NCBI RefSeq assembly: GCF_014174475.1
Contig: NZ_JACJUD010000003.1
Span: 62,001-126,000 of the forward strand
Length of the DNA: 64,000 bases
DNA from: Aquipseudomonas ullengensis
GTDB lineage: Bacteria > Pseudomonadota > Gammaproteobacteria > Pseudomonadales > Pseudomonadaceae
Reading direction: 5' to 3'
A model generated the notes under the pieces. It did not search any database. It had not been told where the DNA came from and saw nothing but the letters and a program-made list of their open reading frames with translations. Positions within the stretch are counted from its first letter, which is position 1. The number at the start of each line of letters is the position of its first letter. Shown here piece by piece: positions 1-9,892 of this stretch. The translations under genes were made by a program, and so were the position numbers.

Positions 1-682
1 GCAACTCGGCGATCTCGGCGGCGACATAGTCGTCGCGGGTCGGCAGCGGTAGCTCCAGCCAGCGCGCGTCGAAGGCGATCAGGTTGTGCCCGGCACCGAA
101 CTTCACCGGGCAGCGGAAGATCTCCGCGTAACGCTGCCAGTGCGGCGGGCGCGCATATTCCAGTTCGATGCGGTCGAGGGTCAGGTCCTGGCCGGACAGG
201 TGACGGACGATGGCCAGGGAGCTGGCGAAGGCTTCCTCCAGGTAGAACACCGCCACGTCCGGGTCGAAGAAGCGCGTGCTGGCGAACACCAGGCAGCGCC
301 CGCCGCGCAGTTCCATCTCGTAGTCGAGCAGGGCGCCGGTGTGGCGCTGGTAACGGATGGCCAGGTCCAGCGCTTCACCCAGGGTCGGGCTGGCGAGCAT
401 GGCCATGCCCACCAGGCCCCAGGACACGGCGGTCTGCCGGCTGCCCACGGCCAGGCCCAGGCCGCTGTCGTCCAGGCTGTGCAGGGCACGGCGCACCAGC
501 AGGTAGCTCTGCCGGTAAGACAGGCGATAGTCGGGTTTCTTCAGGTCGTCCGGCTCGAAGCCCAGGCCGCGACAGAGCAGGGCCGGGTCGCGGCCGAGGG
601 CGGCCACGTGCTGCAGCAGGAAGCGCGAGATCTGCGGCGGGGCGGAGGCCTCCGAATAGCGCGGATCGGCGATGGGTTTCAT
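1..682 (-). CDS. AraC-family transcriptional regulator, N-terminal part (truncated by window edge)
   Basis: About 227 residues are visible from the ATG at 682 to the window edge with no stop, so the C-terminal half is missing. The protein starts MKPIADPRYSEA and continues with an alpha/beta region (SWGLVGMAMLASPTLGEAL, then HTGALLDYEMEL) typical of the N-terminal ligand-sensing domain of AraC/OruR-type regulators (family knowledge). The DNA-binding double HTH would lie beyond the edge and is not seen. It is transcribed in the same direction as the kinase-aldolase-aminotransferase operon but is separated from it by two palindromic repeats. It could be a second regulator of that cluster, which is inference from position only. 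Confidence 0.75.
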   Translation of the reverse strand, partial: MKPIADPRYSEASAPPQISRFLLQHVAALGRDPALLCRGLGFEPDDLKKPDYRLSYRQSYLLVRRALHSLDDSGLGLAVGSRQTAVSWGLVGMAMLASPTLGEALDLAIRYQRHTGALLDYEMELRGGRCLVFASTRFFDPDVAVFYLEEAFASSLAIVRHLSGQDLTLDRIELEYARPPHWQRYAEIFRCPVKFGAGHNLIAFDARWLELPLPTRDDYVAAEIAEL

Positions 683-813
683 GGACACGCTCCTGGCAGG
701 CGGTCGTTATCGAGGCGTCACGCGCCCGGTTCTTGTTGTTATGTGGCGCCTCGCTGGGCGCCGTTTTCCATAGTTAGCATGGGCCGGCGGCATGGCGCCA
801 GTCGCCGCTTTTC

Positions 814-880
814 GTAGGAGCCAGCTTGCTGGCGATCAATGCCTCGAGAAGACGCATCGCCAGCAAGCTGGCTCCTACAG
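814..880. repeat. REP-type palindrome, family 1
   Basis: Inverted arms GTAGGAGCCAGCTTGCTGGC and its reverse complement flank a short variable spacer. The same arms recur at 9453, 9610, 31463 and 52115. This is the usual form of a Pseudomonas REP doublet. No transposase is nearby. Confidence 0.9.
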
Positions 881-900
881 GTAGCACGTGCGAACCAGAC

Positions 901-973
901 GTAGGGTGGATCGCGCTTTACCGATCCACCGAGCGGGGCCATCGGTGGATGAATAGAGCGTCATCCACCCTAC
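901..973. repeat. GTAGGGTGGAT inverted repeat
   Basis: GTAGGGTGGAT at 901 is matched by ATCCACCCTAC ending at 973, with a second internal ATCCACC/GGTGGAT pair. Related GTAGGGCGG repeats abut gene ends at 11713 and 62266. It probably forms a hairpin at the 3' end of the leftward operon and may act as a terminator or RNA-stability element (inference). Confidence 0.7.
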
Positions 974-975
974 GG

Positions 976-1587
976 TCAGTAAGCCCCCAACTCGGCAGAT
1001 GCTTGCCCGGCGGCGTGCTGGGTGGCGGCGTTGGCCTGGTCCTTGAGCAGGCGACGGCCGGCGATCAGGCGTACCCACCACGGCACCTGCTTGACCCGGC
1101 CGCCACCGAGGCGCGCCAGCACGTAGGCCATGGCGCACTTCTCGAACAGTTCGGCATTGAACAGCATGCGGTTGCGCGTGACGCCGACGGCCAGCAGGCG
1201 ACCGTCGACCAGCCCGGCGTTGCCGCCAGCGACGAGCACGGCGGGCAGTTGCCCGGCAACCGCCGGCGCCCAGGAGCGGCCGATATGCCGCGCCTGCTCG
1301 TCGAATACCGACGGCATGGCTTCACCCAGTTCGCCCAGTTGCAGGCTCCAGCGCGGGCTCAGGGTCGCCACCGCGCCGGCATCGCCACGCAGCCGGTAGA
1401 CCTGCGCGTGCAGGGCGGCCAGGCCGGTTTCGGCCTTGCTCAGTTCGACTTCACGCGGCGCCTCGCCCGCCAGCAGCAGGAGCATGCGCCCGGTGCCCGG
1501 CAGCAGCAGCGACAGGCTGTCGCCCGCATCATTGAGAAAGCCCTTGGCGCTCATCCGCGCGCCGGCCTGCAGCAGTTCGTCGTGCAT
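976..1587 (-). CDS. Class II aldolase/adducin-like protein lacking the zinc histidines
   Basis: 203 residues, last gene of the leftward operon, starting 3 bp after the aminotransferase stop. The sequence lines up by eye with the class II aldolase encoded upstream: SAKGFLNDAGDSLS resembles the GxGGNLS phosphate loop, and AETGLAALHAQVYRLRGDAGAV resembles VESGLHACMFKARPD. The glutamate at the catalytic position is kept (E53). At the zinc site HTH is replaced by A74-T75-L76, and the third histidine (NHG in the partner) is absent. It is therefore unlikely to be a metal-dependent aldolase and may be a partner subunit, an isomerase-like derivative or a decayed copy. I recognise no named family member. 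Confidence 0.6.
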   Translation of the reverse strand: MHDELLQAGARMSAKGFLNDAGDSLSLLLPGTGRMLLLLAGEAPREVELSKAETGLAALHAQVYRLRGDAGAVATLSPRWSLQLGELGEAMPSVFDEQARHIGRSWAPAVAGQLPAVLVAGGNAGLVDGRLLAVGVTRNRMLFNAELFEKCAMAYVLARLGGGRVKQVPWWVRLIAGRRLLKDQANAATQHAAGQASAELGAY

Positions 1588-1590
1588 GGC

Positions 1591-3054
<1,464 letters not shown>

Positions 3055-3081
3055 CGCGGGTTCTCTTCTAATAATTCGGGA

Positions 3082-3711
3082 CTAGGCATTCAGCGCAGCC
3101 AGGGCATGCTGGAACTGGCGGTTATCGGGCTGGGCGGCGAGGGCGCGCTGGAACCAGCGCACGGCTTCCTGCTCGAGCAGGCTTACCACGCGGCAGGCGT
3201 CGTCGAGGGTGGTGCCGAGGCACACCGCGCCGTGGTTGCGCATCAGGTAGGCATTCAGGTCGAAGCGCACGCGCTTGCCGACATTGCTGGCCAGCCAGCT
3301 GGTGCCGGAGGGGGCGTAGGCGCACACCGGCACGTCGCCGCCGATCAGTCGGCGCGCTTCGTCATCGGCGATCGGCAATGGCCGGTCGAGCAGGGTGAAG
3401 GCGCTGGCCACCGGCTGGTGGGTGTGCACGCTGGCCCAGCAGTCCGGGCGGGCCTTGAACATGCAGGCGTGCAGGCCGCTTTCCACTGAAGGCTTGCCGT
3501 TACCGGTGAGCTGTTGCAGATCGCTCAGGCGCAGCACGCAGATGTCTTCCGCGGCCATGGCGTAGTAGTCGCTGGCCGAGGGGGTGACGGCGAAGTGCTC
3601 GGCGTCGATGCGCAGCGCCAGGTTGCCGCCGACGCCGGCGAGGAAACCCTGGTCGGCCAGCGCCACGGCGGTACGCACCACGGCCTCGCAGGCTTGCTGT
3701 TCGATACTCAT
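3082..3711 (-). CDS. Class II aldolase (fuculose-1-phosphate aldolase-like)
   Basis: 209 residues, the usual size for the family. Zinc ligands H96 and H98 (HTHQP) and H160 (MRNHGA) are present. So is the catalytic-position glutamate E78 (VESGLH) and the phosphate-binding GVGGNLALRI near 26-35. Known members cleave or form sugar-1-phosphates to dihydroxyacetone phosphate plus an aldehyde. The start chosen is the ATG at 3711, ten bases after the kinase stop, because the protein from there begins at the normal family position. It lies directly behind a kinase, consistent with phosphorylation followed by aldol cleavage. The substrate is not known. Confidence 0.88.
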   Translation of the reverse strand: MSIEQQACEAVVRTAVALADQGFLAGVGGNLALRIDAEHFAVTPSASDYYAMAAEDICVLRLSDLQQLTGNGKPSVESGLHACMFKARPDCWASVHTHQPVASAFTLLDRPLPIADDEARRLIGGDVPVCAYAPSGTSWLASNVGKRVRFDLNAYLMRNHGAVCLGTTLDDACRVVSLLEQEAVRWFQRALAAQPDNRQFQHALAALNA

Positions 3712-3721
3712 GTTGTGTGGC

Positions 3722-5311
3722 TCATGGCTTGGCTCCGTGAAGGCTGGCGTAGAACGGTGCCAGCGCCTTGTGCGCGGCGCGGAAAGTGGCGTAGCTGTCG
3801 GTGTAGCGCTGGCGGTTGCCGGCGCTCGGTTCGAAGCTGCGGCGTACGGCAACGCGTTGGGGAATGTCGGCAAATCCCATGGCGCCGATACCGACGCCGG
3901 CGAGGAAGGCTGCGCCCCGGGCATTGGCCTGGATCGGCTGCTCTGGCTGGTGCACGGTGATGCCCAGCACGTCGGCGAAGATCTGGCTCCACACGTCGGA
4001 CTGGCCACCGCCGCCAACCAGGGTGATTTCCTGCGCCGCCTGACCGAGGAAGCCTTCGACCGCTTCCATCATCCAGCGCGTGTTCAGCGCCACGCCTTCG
4101 AGGAAGGCCCGCACCATGTCTTCGCGGGCGTGCTCCAGGCTCAGGTTGAGCAGGCCGGCGCGCAGGTTGGCGTCGTCCACCGGGCTGCGCTCGCCCATCA
4201 GCCAGGGCAGGTAGAGCAGGCCACGGGAGCCGGCCGGCACGCCGGCGGCGATTTCGTCGAGGATGCGGTAGACGTCCGGGCCGGCTTCGTCCTGCAGCAG
4301 GGCGTCCTTGGCGAACAGGATGCGGTCGCGCAGGAAGCTCAGGTTGGCGCCGGCGGCCGACTGCATGACCATCATCAGGTAGCGGTCGGGCAGGGCGCAG
4401 GGCACGGCGGCGATCTGCTTGAATACGTCGGTTTTCTTCTTCGCCACATGGGCGCCGATCCACGACGAGGTGCCGACGTAGAGGTGTAGGGCGTTATCCG
4501 CCACGGCGCCGGAACCGAGGGCCGAGGCGGTGTTGTCCACTGCGCCGGCCACCACCGGCACGCCGCTGGGCAGGCCCAGGCGTTCGGCCACGGCCGGGCG
4601 CAGCGGGCCGAGCACGTCGCTGCAGCGCACCAGTTCCGGCAGTTGTTCGCGCTGCAGCCCGGCCAGGCGCAGCAGGCCATCGTCGTAGCGGATATTGGCC
4701 GGGTCGCGGTTGTCGGTGACCCAGGTGGTCAGCGCCGAATCCACGGTGGCGACCGTGCGCCCGGTCAGGCGCAGGTTCATGAAGTCGAGGACGTTGAGGA
4801 ACTTGGCGGTGCGCGCGTAAAGCTCGGGCATCGCTTCGCGGATGAAGGCGATATGGCCGAACGGGTCCTTGCCGGACAGCGCCGGGGCGCCGCCGGTCAG
4901 GCGCAGCCAGCGCCACAGTTTCAGCGGGTCGTAGCCGGCCACGCGTGGCAGGCGACCGCCGACCTGGCGCTGCACGGCGGCCTGGCCGCGCATGTCCATG
5001 TACAGCAGGGCACGGGCCAGCGGATTGCCGTCGTGGTCCACCGGCAGGGTGGCTTCGCCCTGGCAGGAGCACGCCACGGCGACTACCTTGGCGGATGCGC
5101 CGGCGTTGCTGTGCAGCACGTCGCGGGCGCTGTCCTCGAAGGCCTGCCACCAGTCTTCCGGGCACTGCTCGACCCCGGCGCCCGGCAGCACATGGCTGGT
5201 CACGGCGCGGAAGGCGAATGCACGTACCCGGCCGTCCAGGCCGACCAGGGCGGTCTTGCAGCCGGAGCTGCCAAGGTCCACCGCCAGTACCAAGCGTTCG
5301 TCGTGACTCAC
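3722..5311 (-). CDS. FGGY-family carbohydrate kinase (xylulokinase-like)
   Basis: 529 residues from the GTG at 5311, chosen because AAAGAGGCG lies about nine bases upstream and the protein then begins SHDERLVLAVDLGSSG, the N-terminal ATP-binding motif of FGGY kinases. An in-frame longer start reaches back into the operator and is unlikely. The second actin-like domain carries GAVDNTASALGSG with the probable catalytic aspartate, and LVGGGGQSDVWSQIFADV near the end. FGGY kinases phosphorylate sugars or polyols with ATP in the cytosol. It is the first gene of the operon and is divergent from the TetR gene with a palindromic operator between them. Length and motifs are normal. The exact sugar cannot be read from sequence. 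Confidence 0.88.
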   Translation of the reverse strand: MSHDERLVLAVDLGSSGCKTALVGLDGRVRAFAFRAVTSHVLPGAGVEQCPEDWWQAFEDSARDVLHSNAGASAKVVAVACSCQGEATLPVDHDGNPLARALLYMDMRGQAAVQRQVGGRLPRVAGYDPLKLWRWLRLTGGAPALSGKDPFGHIAFIREAMPELYARTAKFLNVLDFMNLRLTGRTVATVDSALTTWVTDNRDPANIRYDDGLLRLAGLQREQLPELVRCSDVLGPLRPAVAERLGLPSGVPVVAGAVDNTASALGSGAVADNALHLYVGTSSWIGAHVAKKKTDVFKQIAAVPCALPDRYLMMVMQSAAGANLSFLRDRILFAKDALLQDEAGPDVYRILDEIAAGVPAGSRGLLYLPWLMGERSPVDDANLRAGLLNLSLEHAREDMVRAFLEGVALNTRWMMEAVEGFLGQAAQEITLVGGGGQSDVWSQIFADVLGITVHQPEQPIQANARGAAFLAGVGIGAMGFADIPQRVAVRRSFEPSAGNRQRYTDSYATFRAAHKALAPFYASLHGAKP

Positions 5312-5362
5312 TGTTTTCGCCTCTTTGCCATCAGCCTCTTCCCATTTTGCGAGAGTCGCGCT

Positions 5363-5387
5363 AAAACATAAGCATTGCTCATGTTTT
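5363..5387. promoter_or_regulatory. 25-bp palindromic operator between kinase operon and tetR
   Basis: Left half-site AAAACATAAGCA and right half-site TGCTCATGTTTT are reverse complements except at one position per half plus the centre. It sits between the divergent starts at 5311 (kinase) and 5398 (TetR). This is the expected position and form of a TetR-family operator, so autoregulation plus control of the operon is likely (inference). Confidence 0.75.
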
Positions 5388-5397
5388 CGAGAATGCT

Positions 5398-6066
5398 GTG
5401 GCCAACAAAACTTTGTCAAGCACCCCGCCAACACCACGAGTGCGCCGCGAGCCGAAACAGGAACGCAGCCAGGTGCGCTTCGAGGCGATCCTCAAGGTCG
5501 CCCTGGAGCTGATTGCGGCGCGGGGCTACGAAGCCGTGTCGATGCGTGAGATCGCCCGCGAGGCGAGCCTGCCCATCGCCTCGTTGTACCTGTATTTCCC
5601 GACCAAGCTGGCGATCGTCCAGGAAGTCTGGCAGCGCTACACCAGTAGCGTCGGCGAGCGTTTGCAGGCCGACCTGGCGCAGATCAGCGGCGCGCCGGAC
5701 AGCGCGACAGCGGGAGCGATGATCGAGCGGCTGATCGACCTGATGGTCGACATCCAGAGTAGCCATCCCGGTTTCGTTGAGGTCTGGGGCTGCGTGGTCG
5801 CTTCGCCCGAACTGCGTGCGCTGAACAGCGCCGACACCCTGGCCACCACCGAGCTGGTCGCCCGCGCCATTTGCGCCGCCCAGCCGGCGGCTGATCCGGA
5901 ACAGGTGCGCGGCCTGGCGCTGCTGCTCTGCGAGGCCGGCAGCTCGGTGACCAAGCTGGCGTTGTCGCTGCCCGAGCCGGAGCGCTCGCGCACCCTGTTG
6001 CAGCTCAAGCGCACTTTGCAATTCGTCTACGCCAACAGCCTCGAGGCCTTTGCTCGGCAGGCGTAG
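5398..6066 (+). CDS. TetR-family transcriptional regulator
   Basis: 222 residues with a GTG start. The N-terminal helix-turn-helix is clear: ALELIAARGYEAVSMREIAR followed by LPIASLYLYFPTKLAIVQEV at about residues 35-75. The C-terminal ligand domain is TetR-like (DLMVDIQSSHPGFVEVW, LLLCEAGSSVTKLALSLPEP). It is divergent from the kinase operon and also lies directly upstream of the DUF1302/DUF1329 genes, so it may control both sides. Family knowledge says most members repress until an inducer binds; the inducer here would be the substrate or an intermediate of the pathway (inference). Confidence 0.9.
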   Translation: MANKTLSSTPPTPRVRREPKQERSQVRFEAILKVALELIAARGYEAVSMREIAREASLPIASLYLYFPTKLAIVQEVWQRYTSSVGERLQADLAQISGAPDSATAGAMIERLIDLMVDIQSSHPGFVEVWGCVVASPELRALNSADTLATTELVARAICAAQPAADPEQVRGLALLLCEAGSSVTKLALSLPEPERSRTLLQLKRTLQFVYANSLEAFARQA

Positions 6067-6208
6067 TGAGTGCCGCGCGGTGGGACGCGCAGCGAAAGTA
6101 AGAAATTGTGTCAGGGGCCCTTTCGGCACCGCTTTTTGTCCGGATCGGCCCCACGGAGGGTTTCGCAAGTCAGCTAGTTTCGCCTCACAACCGCTAGGGG
6201 ATAGCAGC

Positions 6209-8029
6209 ATGTCGCATAACAACGATAAAGCCGGGCTACCGGCAAAGCATGCATTGGCGTTGGCCGTGGGAATTTTGGGCGCACAGCAGGTCCAGGCTTT
6301 CCAGATCGACACCGGGCCGAATCTGACCACCTCGCTGGAGAGCGTGGCCGAGTACACCTCGGTGTACCGCACCACCGCGCCGGAGCATATCCAGAGCGGC
6401 GGCAGTAACGTTTTCATCAACAACAACGATGGCAGCGAGTACTACGACCGCGGCTTCGTCTCTAACGAGTTCAAGCTGACCTCCGAGCTGCATGTGCGTA
6501 CTGAACAGGACGGCCTGTTCGTGCGCGGCACGGCCTGGTACGACACCCAGTTGATGGACCACGACCCTAGCGGCGACGGTTTCGACACCCACAACACCGA
6601 CAGTGACGAGCGCTTCCCCTCCGATCTGGAAAACCGCGCCGGGCACCGCTCGCGCCTGCTCGACGCCTACCTCTACACCAACCGCTACATCGGCGAGCGG
6701 CCGGTCAGCGTGCGGCTGGGACGCCAGGTGATCAACTGGGGCGAGGGCATCTTCTATGCCGACGGCCTCAACGTGATCAACCCGGTGGACATCGGCCGTG
6801 TGGTGCTGCCCAACGCCAGCTTCAAGGATGCCCTGCTGCCGACCAACATGGTCTCCGGGCAGTTCGGCCTGACCGACCAGCTCAACATCGAAGGCTTCTA
6901 CGGCCTGGAGTGGAAGGGCCACGAGCTGATCCCTACCGGCGCTTTCCTGAACAACCAGGATTACTTCGGCAAGGGCAGCAACGGTGTGCTGGTCGACCTG
7001 CGCAACGAGCTGGGCGGCCTGGCCGATCTGGTGCCGGGACTGAACGGCGAGAATGGCGTGGTCGCCGGTGCGCGCTATGGCAAGGAGCACGATGCCCGTG
7101 ACGACGGCCAGTTCGGCGTGGCCATGCGTTACCTGGCCGAGGACTGGAACAACACCGAGTTCAGCCTCTACTACCTCAACTACCACAGCAAGGTGCCGTT
7201 CCTCCAGGTACAGAAAGGCCAGTCCTTTGCCTGCAGCGGCGGTACGGGCGGGCGCTTCAGCGACTTGTGCGGCTTGGCTCAGGCGTTCGATCCGGCCTCG
7301 GTGCCGCTGGTCGACGGCCTGGCCCTGCTCGACAGCACTTACTACGACTTCATCTACCCCGAGGACATCCGCCTGTTCGGCCTGAGTGCGTCCGGCACTC
7401 TCGGTGACACCAGCCTGGCGGGCGAGTTGACCTACCGGCCCAACGCGCCGATCGAACCGGCGATGACCTACGAGCTGGAGCAGATGGCCGAAGGCGCACT
7501 CGGCGGCGGCGGGGCCAGTGGCGGCAGCATCGATCTGGGCGAGTTCGGCGACGGCTCGGCCAACGACCCGCGCCGCGGTATCGACCTGTACAAGCGCCAC
7601 GAGCTGTATACCGGCTCGGTCTCGGCGATCCACACCTTCGGCCCGACGGCCGGCCTGGATGACGTGATGGTGCTGGCCGAGGCGGCGTTCAACCATGTGC
7701 CGGGCAGCCTGCTCGACACGGTCAACTACGCCTACCTGGATTCCTTCGCCTGGGGCTACACGCTGAACCTCTCCGGCCTGTATCAGGACGTGCGGCCGAA
7801 TATCGACCTGATGCCGGCCATCACCTTCCGCCAGGACGTCTCCGGCACCTCGCCGGCGCTCAACGAGAACTTCATCCAGGGGCGCAAGTCCGCCACCCTC
7901 GAACTGGGCGCCAAGTACGGCCAGAAGCTGGGCGGCAAGCTGAGTTACACCTCGTTCTGGGGCGCGCGCAAAGACAACGCGCTGATCGACCGCGACCACG
8001 TCGCCCTCAACGTTTCCTACTCCTTCTGA
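6209..8029 (+). CDS. DUF1302 family protein, probable outer-membrane beta-barrel
   Basis: 606 residues from the ATG at 6209, which has AGGGGAT about eight bases upstream. An N-terminal export signal ends near QQVQAFQ. The mature part is rich in aromatic and glycine residues, with beta-barrel-like strands and a terminal VALNVSYSF ending in phenylalanine, as in outer-membrane proteins. DUF1302 proteins are nearly always encoded next to DUF1329 proteins, as here (8044). Family knowledge links such pairs to envelope transport of hydrophobic or lipid-like substrates, but the function is not settled. It is probably co-transcribed with the next gene, 14 bp downstream. Confidence 0.88.
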   Translation: MSHNNDKAGLPAKHALALAVGILGAQQVQAFQIDTGPNLTTSLESVAEYTSVYRTTAPEHIQSGGSNVFINNNDGSEYYDRGFVSNEFKLTSELHVRTEQDGLFVRGTAWYDTQLMDHDPSGDGFDTHNTDSDERFPSDLENRAGHRSRLLDAYLYTNRYIGERPVSVRLGRQVINWGEGIFYADGLNVINPVDIGRVVLPNASFKDALLPTNMVSGQFGLTDQLNIEGFYGLEWKGHELIPTGAFLNNQDYFGKGSNGVLVDLRNELGGLADLVPGLNGENGVVAGARYGKEHDARDDGQFGVAMRYLAEDWNNTEFSLYYLNYHSKVPFLQVQKGQSFACSGGTGGRFSDLCGLAQAFDPASVPLVDGLALLDSTYYDFIYPEDIRLFGLSASGTLGDTSLAGELTYRPNAPIEPAMTYELEQMAEGALGGGGASGGSIDLGEFGDGSANDPRRGIDLYKRHELYTGSVSAIHTFGPTAGLDDVMVLAEAAFNHVPGSLLDTVNYAYLDSFAWGYTLNLSGLYQDVRPNIDLMPAITFRQDVSGTSPALNENFIQGRKSATLELGAKYGQKLGGKLSYTSFWGARKDNALIDRDHVALNVSYSF

Positions 8030-8043
8030 CCGCAGGAACCACC

Positions 8044-9408
8044 ATGATCAGAACAGTTTCGCGTGCCAGTTTCGTCCTGCTCTCGCTGGGTCTGCTGCTG
8101 CCGTTGGCGGCCCAGGCCAAGGTCAGCGCCGAGCAGGCGGCCCAACTCAACAGCACACTCACGCCCTTCGGTGCCGAACGCAAAGGCGATGCCGCCCATG
8201 GCATTCCCGAGTGGACCGGCGGGATGACCCAAGCCCCGGCCGGCTACGGCGGCCCCGGCAGCTTCCATGTCGACCCCTATGCTGGCGAGAAGCCGCTGCG
8301 GGTGATCGATGCGCAGAACATGCAGGCCGATGCCGCCTACCTCAGCGAAGGGGTCAAGGCGCTGCTGAAGACCTATCCGCAGACCTTCAAGGTGCCGGTC
8401 TACACCAGCCACCGTAGTTTTGCGGCGCCGCAGGACATCTACCAGAACACCTTCGTCAACGCGCAGAAGGCCGAGCTGGACGGCGCTGGCTACGGCCTGG
8501 TGAATGCCTATGCGGGGATTCCGTTCCCGATTCCGGCCGATGGCCGCCAGGCGATCTGGAACCACATTGCCCGCTGGCAGGGCCGCTACATCGACGAAGT
8601 GGCGGTGACCGCGCAGGTCACCCCGAGCGGCAGCTATTCGATACTGCGCGAGCATATCCAGCTGCTGTCCAACTACTACAACCCGAAGAAGGACGCCGGC
8701 AGCCTCGACAACATCATTTACTACTTCGGCAGCGAACTGCTGCCGCCGTCGCGTGATGTCGGCCGAGCGCTGCTGGTGCAGGAAACCATTGACCAGGTTG
8801 CCGCGCCGCGTTCGGCGTGGATTTACAACCCTGGCCAGCGCCGCGTGCGCCGTGCGCCGACGCTGGCCTACGACACGCCGATCGATGGCATCTACGCCGA
8901 CGACACCGACATGTACAACGGCGCCACCGACCGCTACGACTGGAAGCTGGTGGGCAAGCAGGAACTGCTGGTGCCGTACCACAACTACGCCATGGAAAAA
9001 CCGGGGCTGAAGGTCGATGAACTGGTCAAGCCAGGCCACCTCAACAGCGACCTGACACGCTGGGAAATGCACCGCGTGTGGGTGATTGAAGCCACACTGC
9101 GTGCAGGCCAGCGCCACGTGCACGCCAAGCGCCGCTTCTACCTCGACGAGGACAGCTGGTACGCCCTGATGGTGGAAAACTACGACGCCCGTGGCGAGTT
9201 GTGGCACGTCAACCTGGCCTTCACCAAGAACGCCTACGAGGTGCCGGTGATCACCCCGGTGAACCTGGTGTTCCACGACCTGATCGCCCGCAGCTACACG
9301 GCGATCGGCCTGCGCAACAACGAGAAGGCGCCACGCCAGTTCCTCCTCACCCCGCCGCCGGAAAGCAACTGGACCCCCGCCAGCCTGCGCCGTAAAGGCA
9401 CGCAGTAA
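8044..9408 (+). CDS. DUF1329 family periplasmic protein
   Basis: 454 residues with a clear signal peptide (RASFVLLSLGLLLPLAAQA, cleavage before KVSAEQ). The mature protein is of LolA/LolB-like DUF1329 type, with conserved DWKLVGKQELLVPYHNY and RFYLDEDSW segments. It follows the DUF1302 gene after 14 bp, so both probably form one transcript starting upstream of 6209. The pair is expected to act in the periplasm and outer membrane. A link to the kinase-aldolase operon is suggested only by proximity and the shared TetR gene. The two tandem REP doublets follow its stop. Confidence 0.88.
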   Translation: MIRTVSRASFVLLSLGLLLPLAAQAKVSAEQAAQLNSTLTPFGAERKGDAAHGIPEWTGGMTQAPAGYGGPGSFHVDPYAGEKPLRVIDAQNMQADAAYLSEGVKALLKTYPQTFKVPVYTSHRSFAAPQDIYQNTFVNAQKAELDGAGYGLVNAYAGIPFPIPADGRQAIWNHIARWQGRYIDEVAVTAQVTPSGSYSILREHIQLLSNYYNPKKDAGSLDNIIYYFGSELLPPSRDVGRALLVQETIDQVAAPRSAWIYNPGQRRVRRAPTLAYDTPIDGIYADDTDMYNGATDRYDWKLVGKQELLVPYHNYAMEKPGLKVDELVKPGHLNSDLTRWEMHRVWVIEATLRAGQRHVHAKRRFYLDEDSWYALMVENYDARGELWHVNLAFTKNAYEVPVITPVNLVFHDLIARSYTAIGLRNNEKAPRQFLLTPPPESNWTPASLRRKGTQ

Positions 9409-9452
9409 CGAGTAGGCGGGCGACCCCTCCAGGTTTAGCCCGCCCAACCCCT

Positions 9453-9540
9453 GTAGGAGCCAGCTTGCTGGCGATCAGCGGGCCGTGCCAGTCCCCCATG
9501 CTTCCCGTTGCCTGGGATCGCCAGCAAGCTGGCTCCTACA
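9453..9540. repeat. REP doublet, family 1, copy a of a tandem pair
   Basis: Arms GTAGGAGCCAGCTTGCTGGC and the reverse complement ending GGCTCCTAC. With the next REP (9610) and the GGAAGCGGGTGTGCTCCCGG that follows both, it forms a 157-bp tandem duplication. Confidence 0.9.
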
Positions 9541-9609
9541 GGAAGCGGGTGTGCTCCCGGCGGCTCGGTAGGGGGGCAAGACGGCCCCTCTGGTTTCACC
9601 CGCCCCCCT

Positions 9610-9697
9610 GTAGGAGCCAGCTTGCTGGCGATCAGCGGGTCGTGCCAATCCCCCATGCTTCCCGCTGCTTGGGATCGCCAGCAAGCTGGCTCCTACA
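9610..9697. repeat. REP doublet, family 1, copy b of a tandem pair
   Basis: Same arms as 9453-9540, with the spacer differing at only a few bases. Copy b is offset exactly 157 bp. The flank GGAAGCGGGTGTGCTCCCGG after each doublet is also duplicated. Confidence 0.9.
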
Positions 9698-9770
9698 GGA
9701 AGCGGGTGTGCTCCCGGCAGCTCGGCAGGGGTGGCTCGGCACACACCCAGAGCTCATCTACCCCCTCGAA

Positions 9771-9867
9771 CAGGCGCCCCGGCGCCTGTTCGGCACTTTG
9801 CGGGTGACGGCCCCGGGTAAAACCCGCAAAATGCAGGCAGTCTGGCTGCCTGGCAGCCTCTTTTTTT
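9771..9867 (+). terminator. Hairpin series ending in an intrinsic terminator ahead of the sugar-nucleotide gene
   Basis: Three hairpins follow each other: CAGGCGCC/GGCGCCTG (9771-9788), TTTGCGGGT/ACCCGCAAA (9797-9830) and GGCTG/CAGCC followed by TCTTTTTTT (9844-9867). The last has the form of a rho-independent terminator and lies 25 bp before the next start codon, so it is either a leader attenuator, the end of a short RNA or the terminator for the upstream pair. Confidence 0.55.
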
Positions 9868-9892
9868 CGTGACTGGAGTAACCCGCACCACC

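Noticed and set aside
6110..6160. CGGCACCGCTTTTTGT as a sigma-54 promoter for the DUF1302 gene
   Set aside because: The -24 part fits but the -12 GC is replaced by GT, so the site is not convincing.
9869..9892. GTG at 9869 as the start of the RmlD-like gene
   Set aside because: It abuts the T-tract of a terminator and has no ribosome site; the ATG at 9893 begins the Rossmann motif at the right place.
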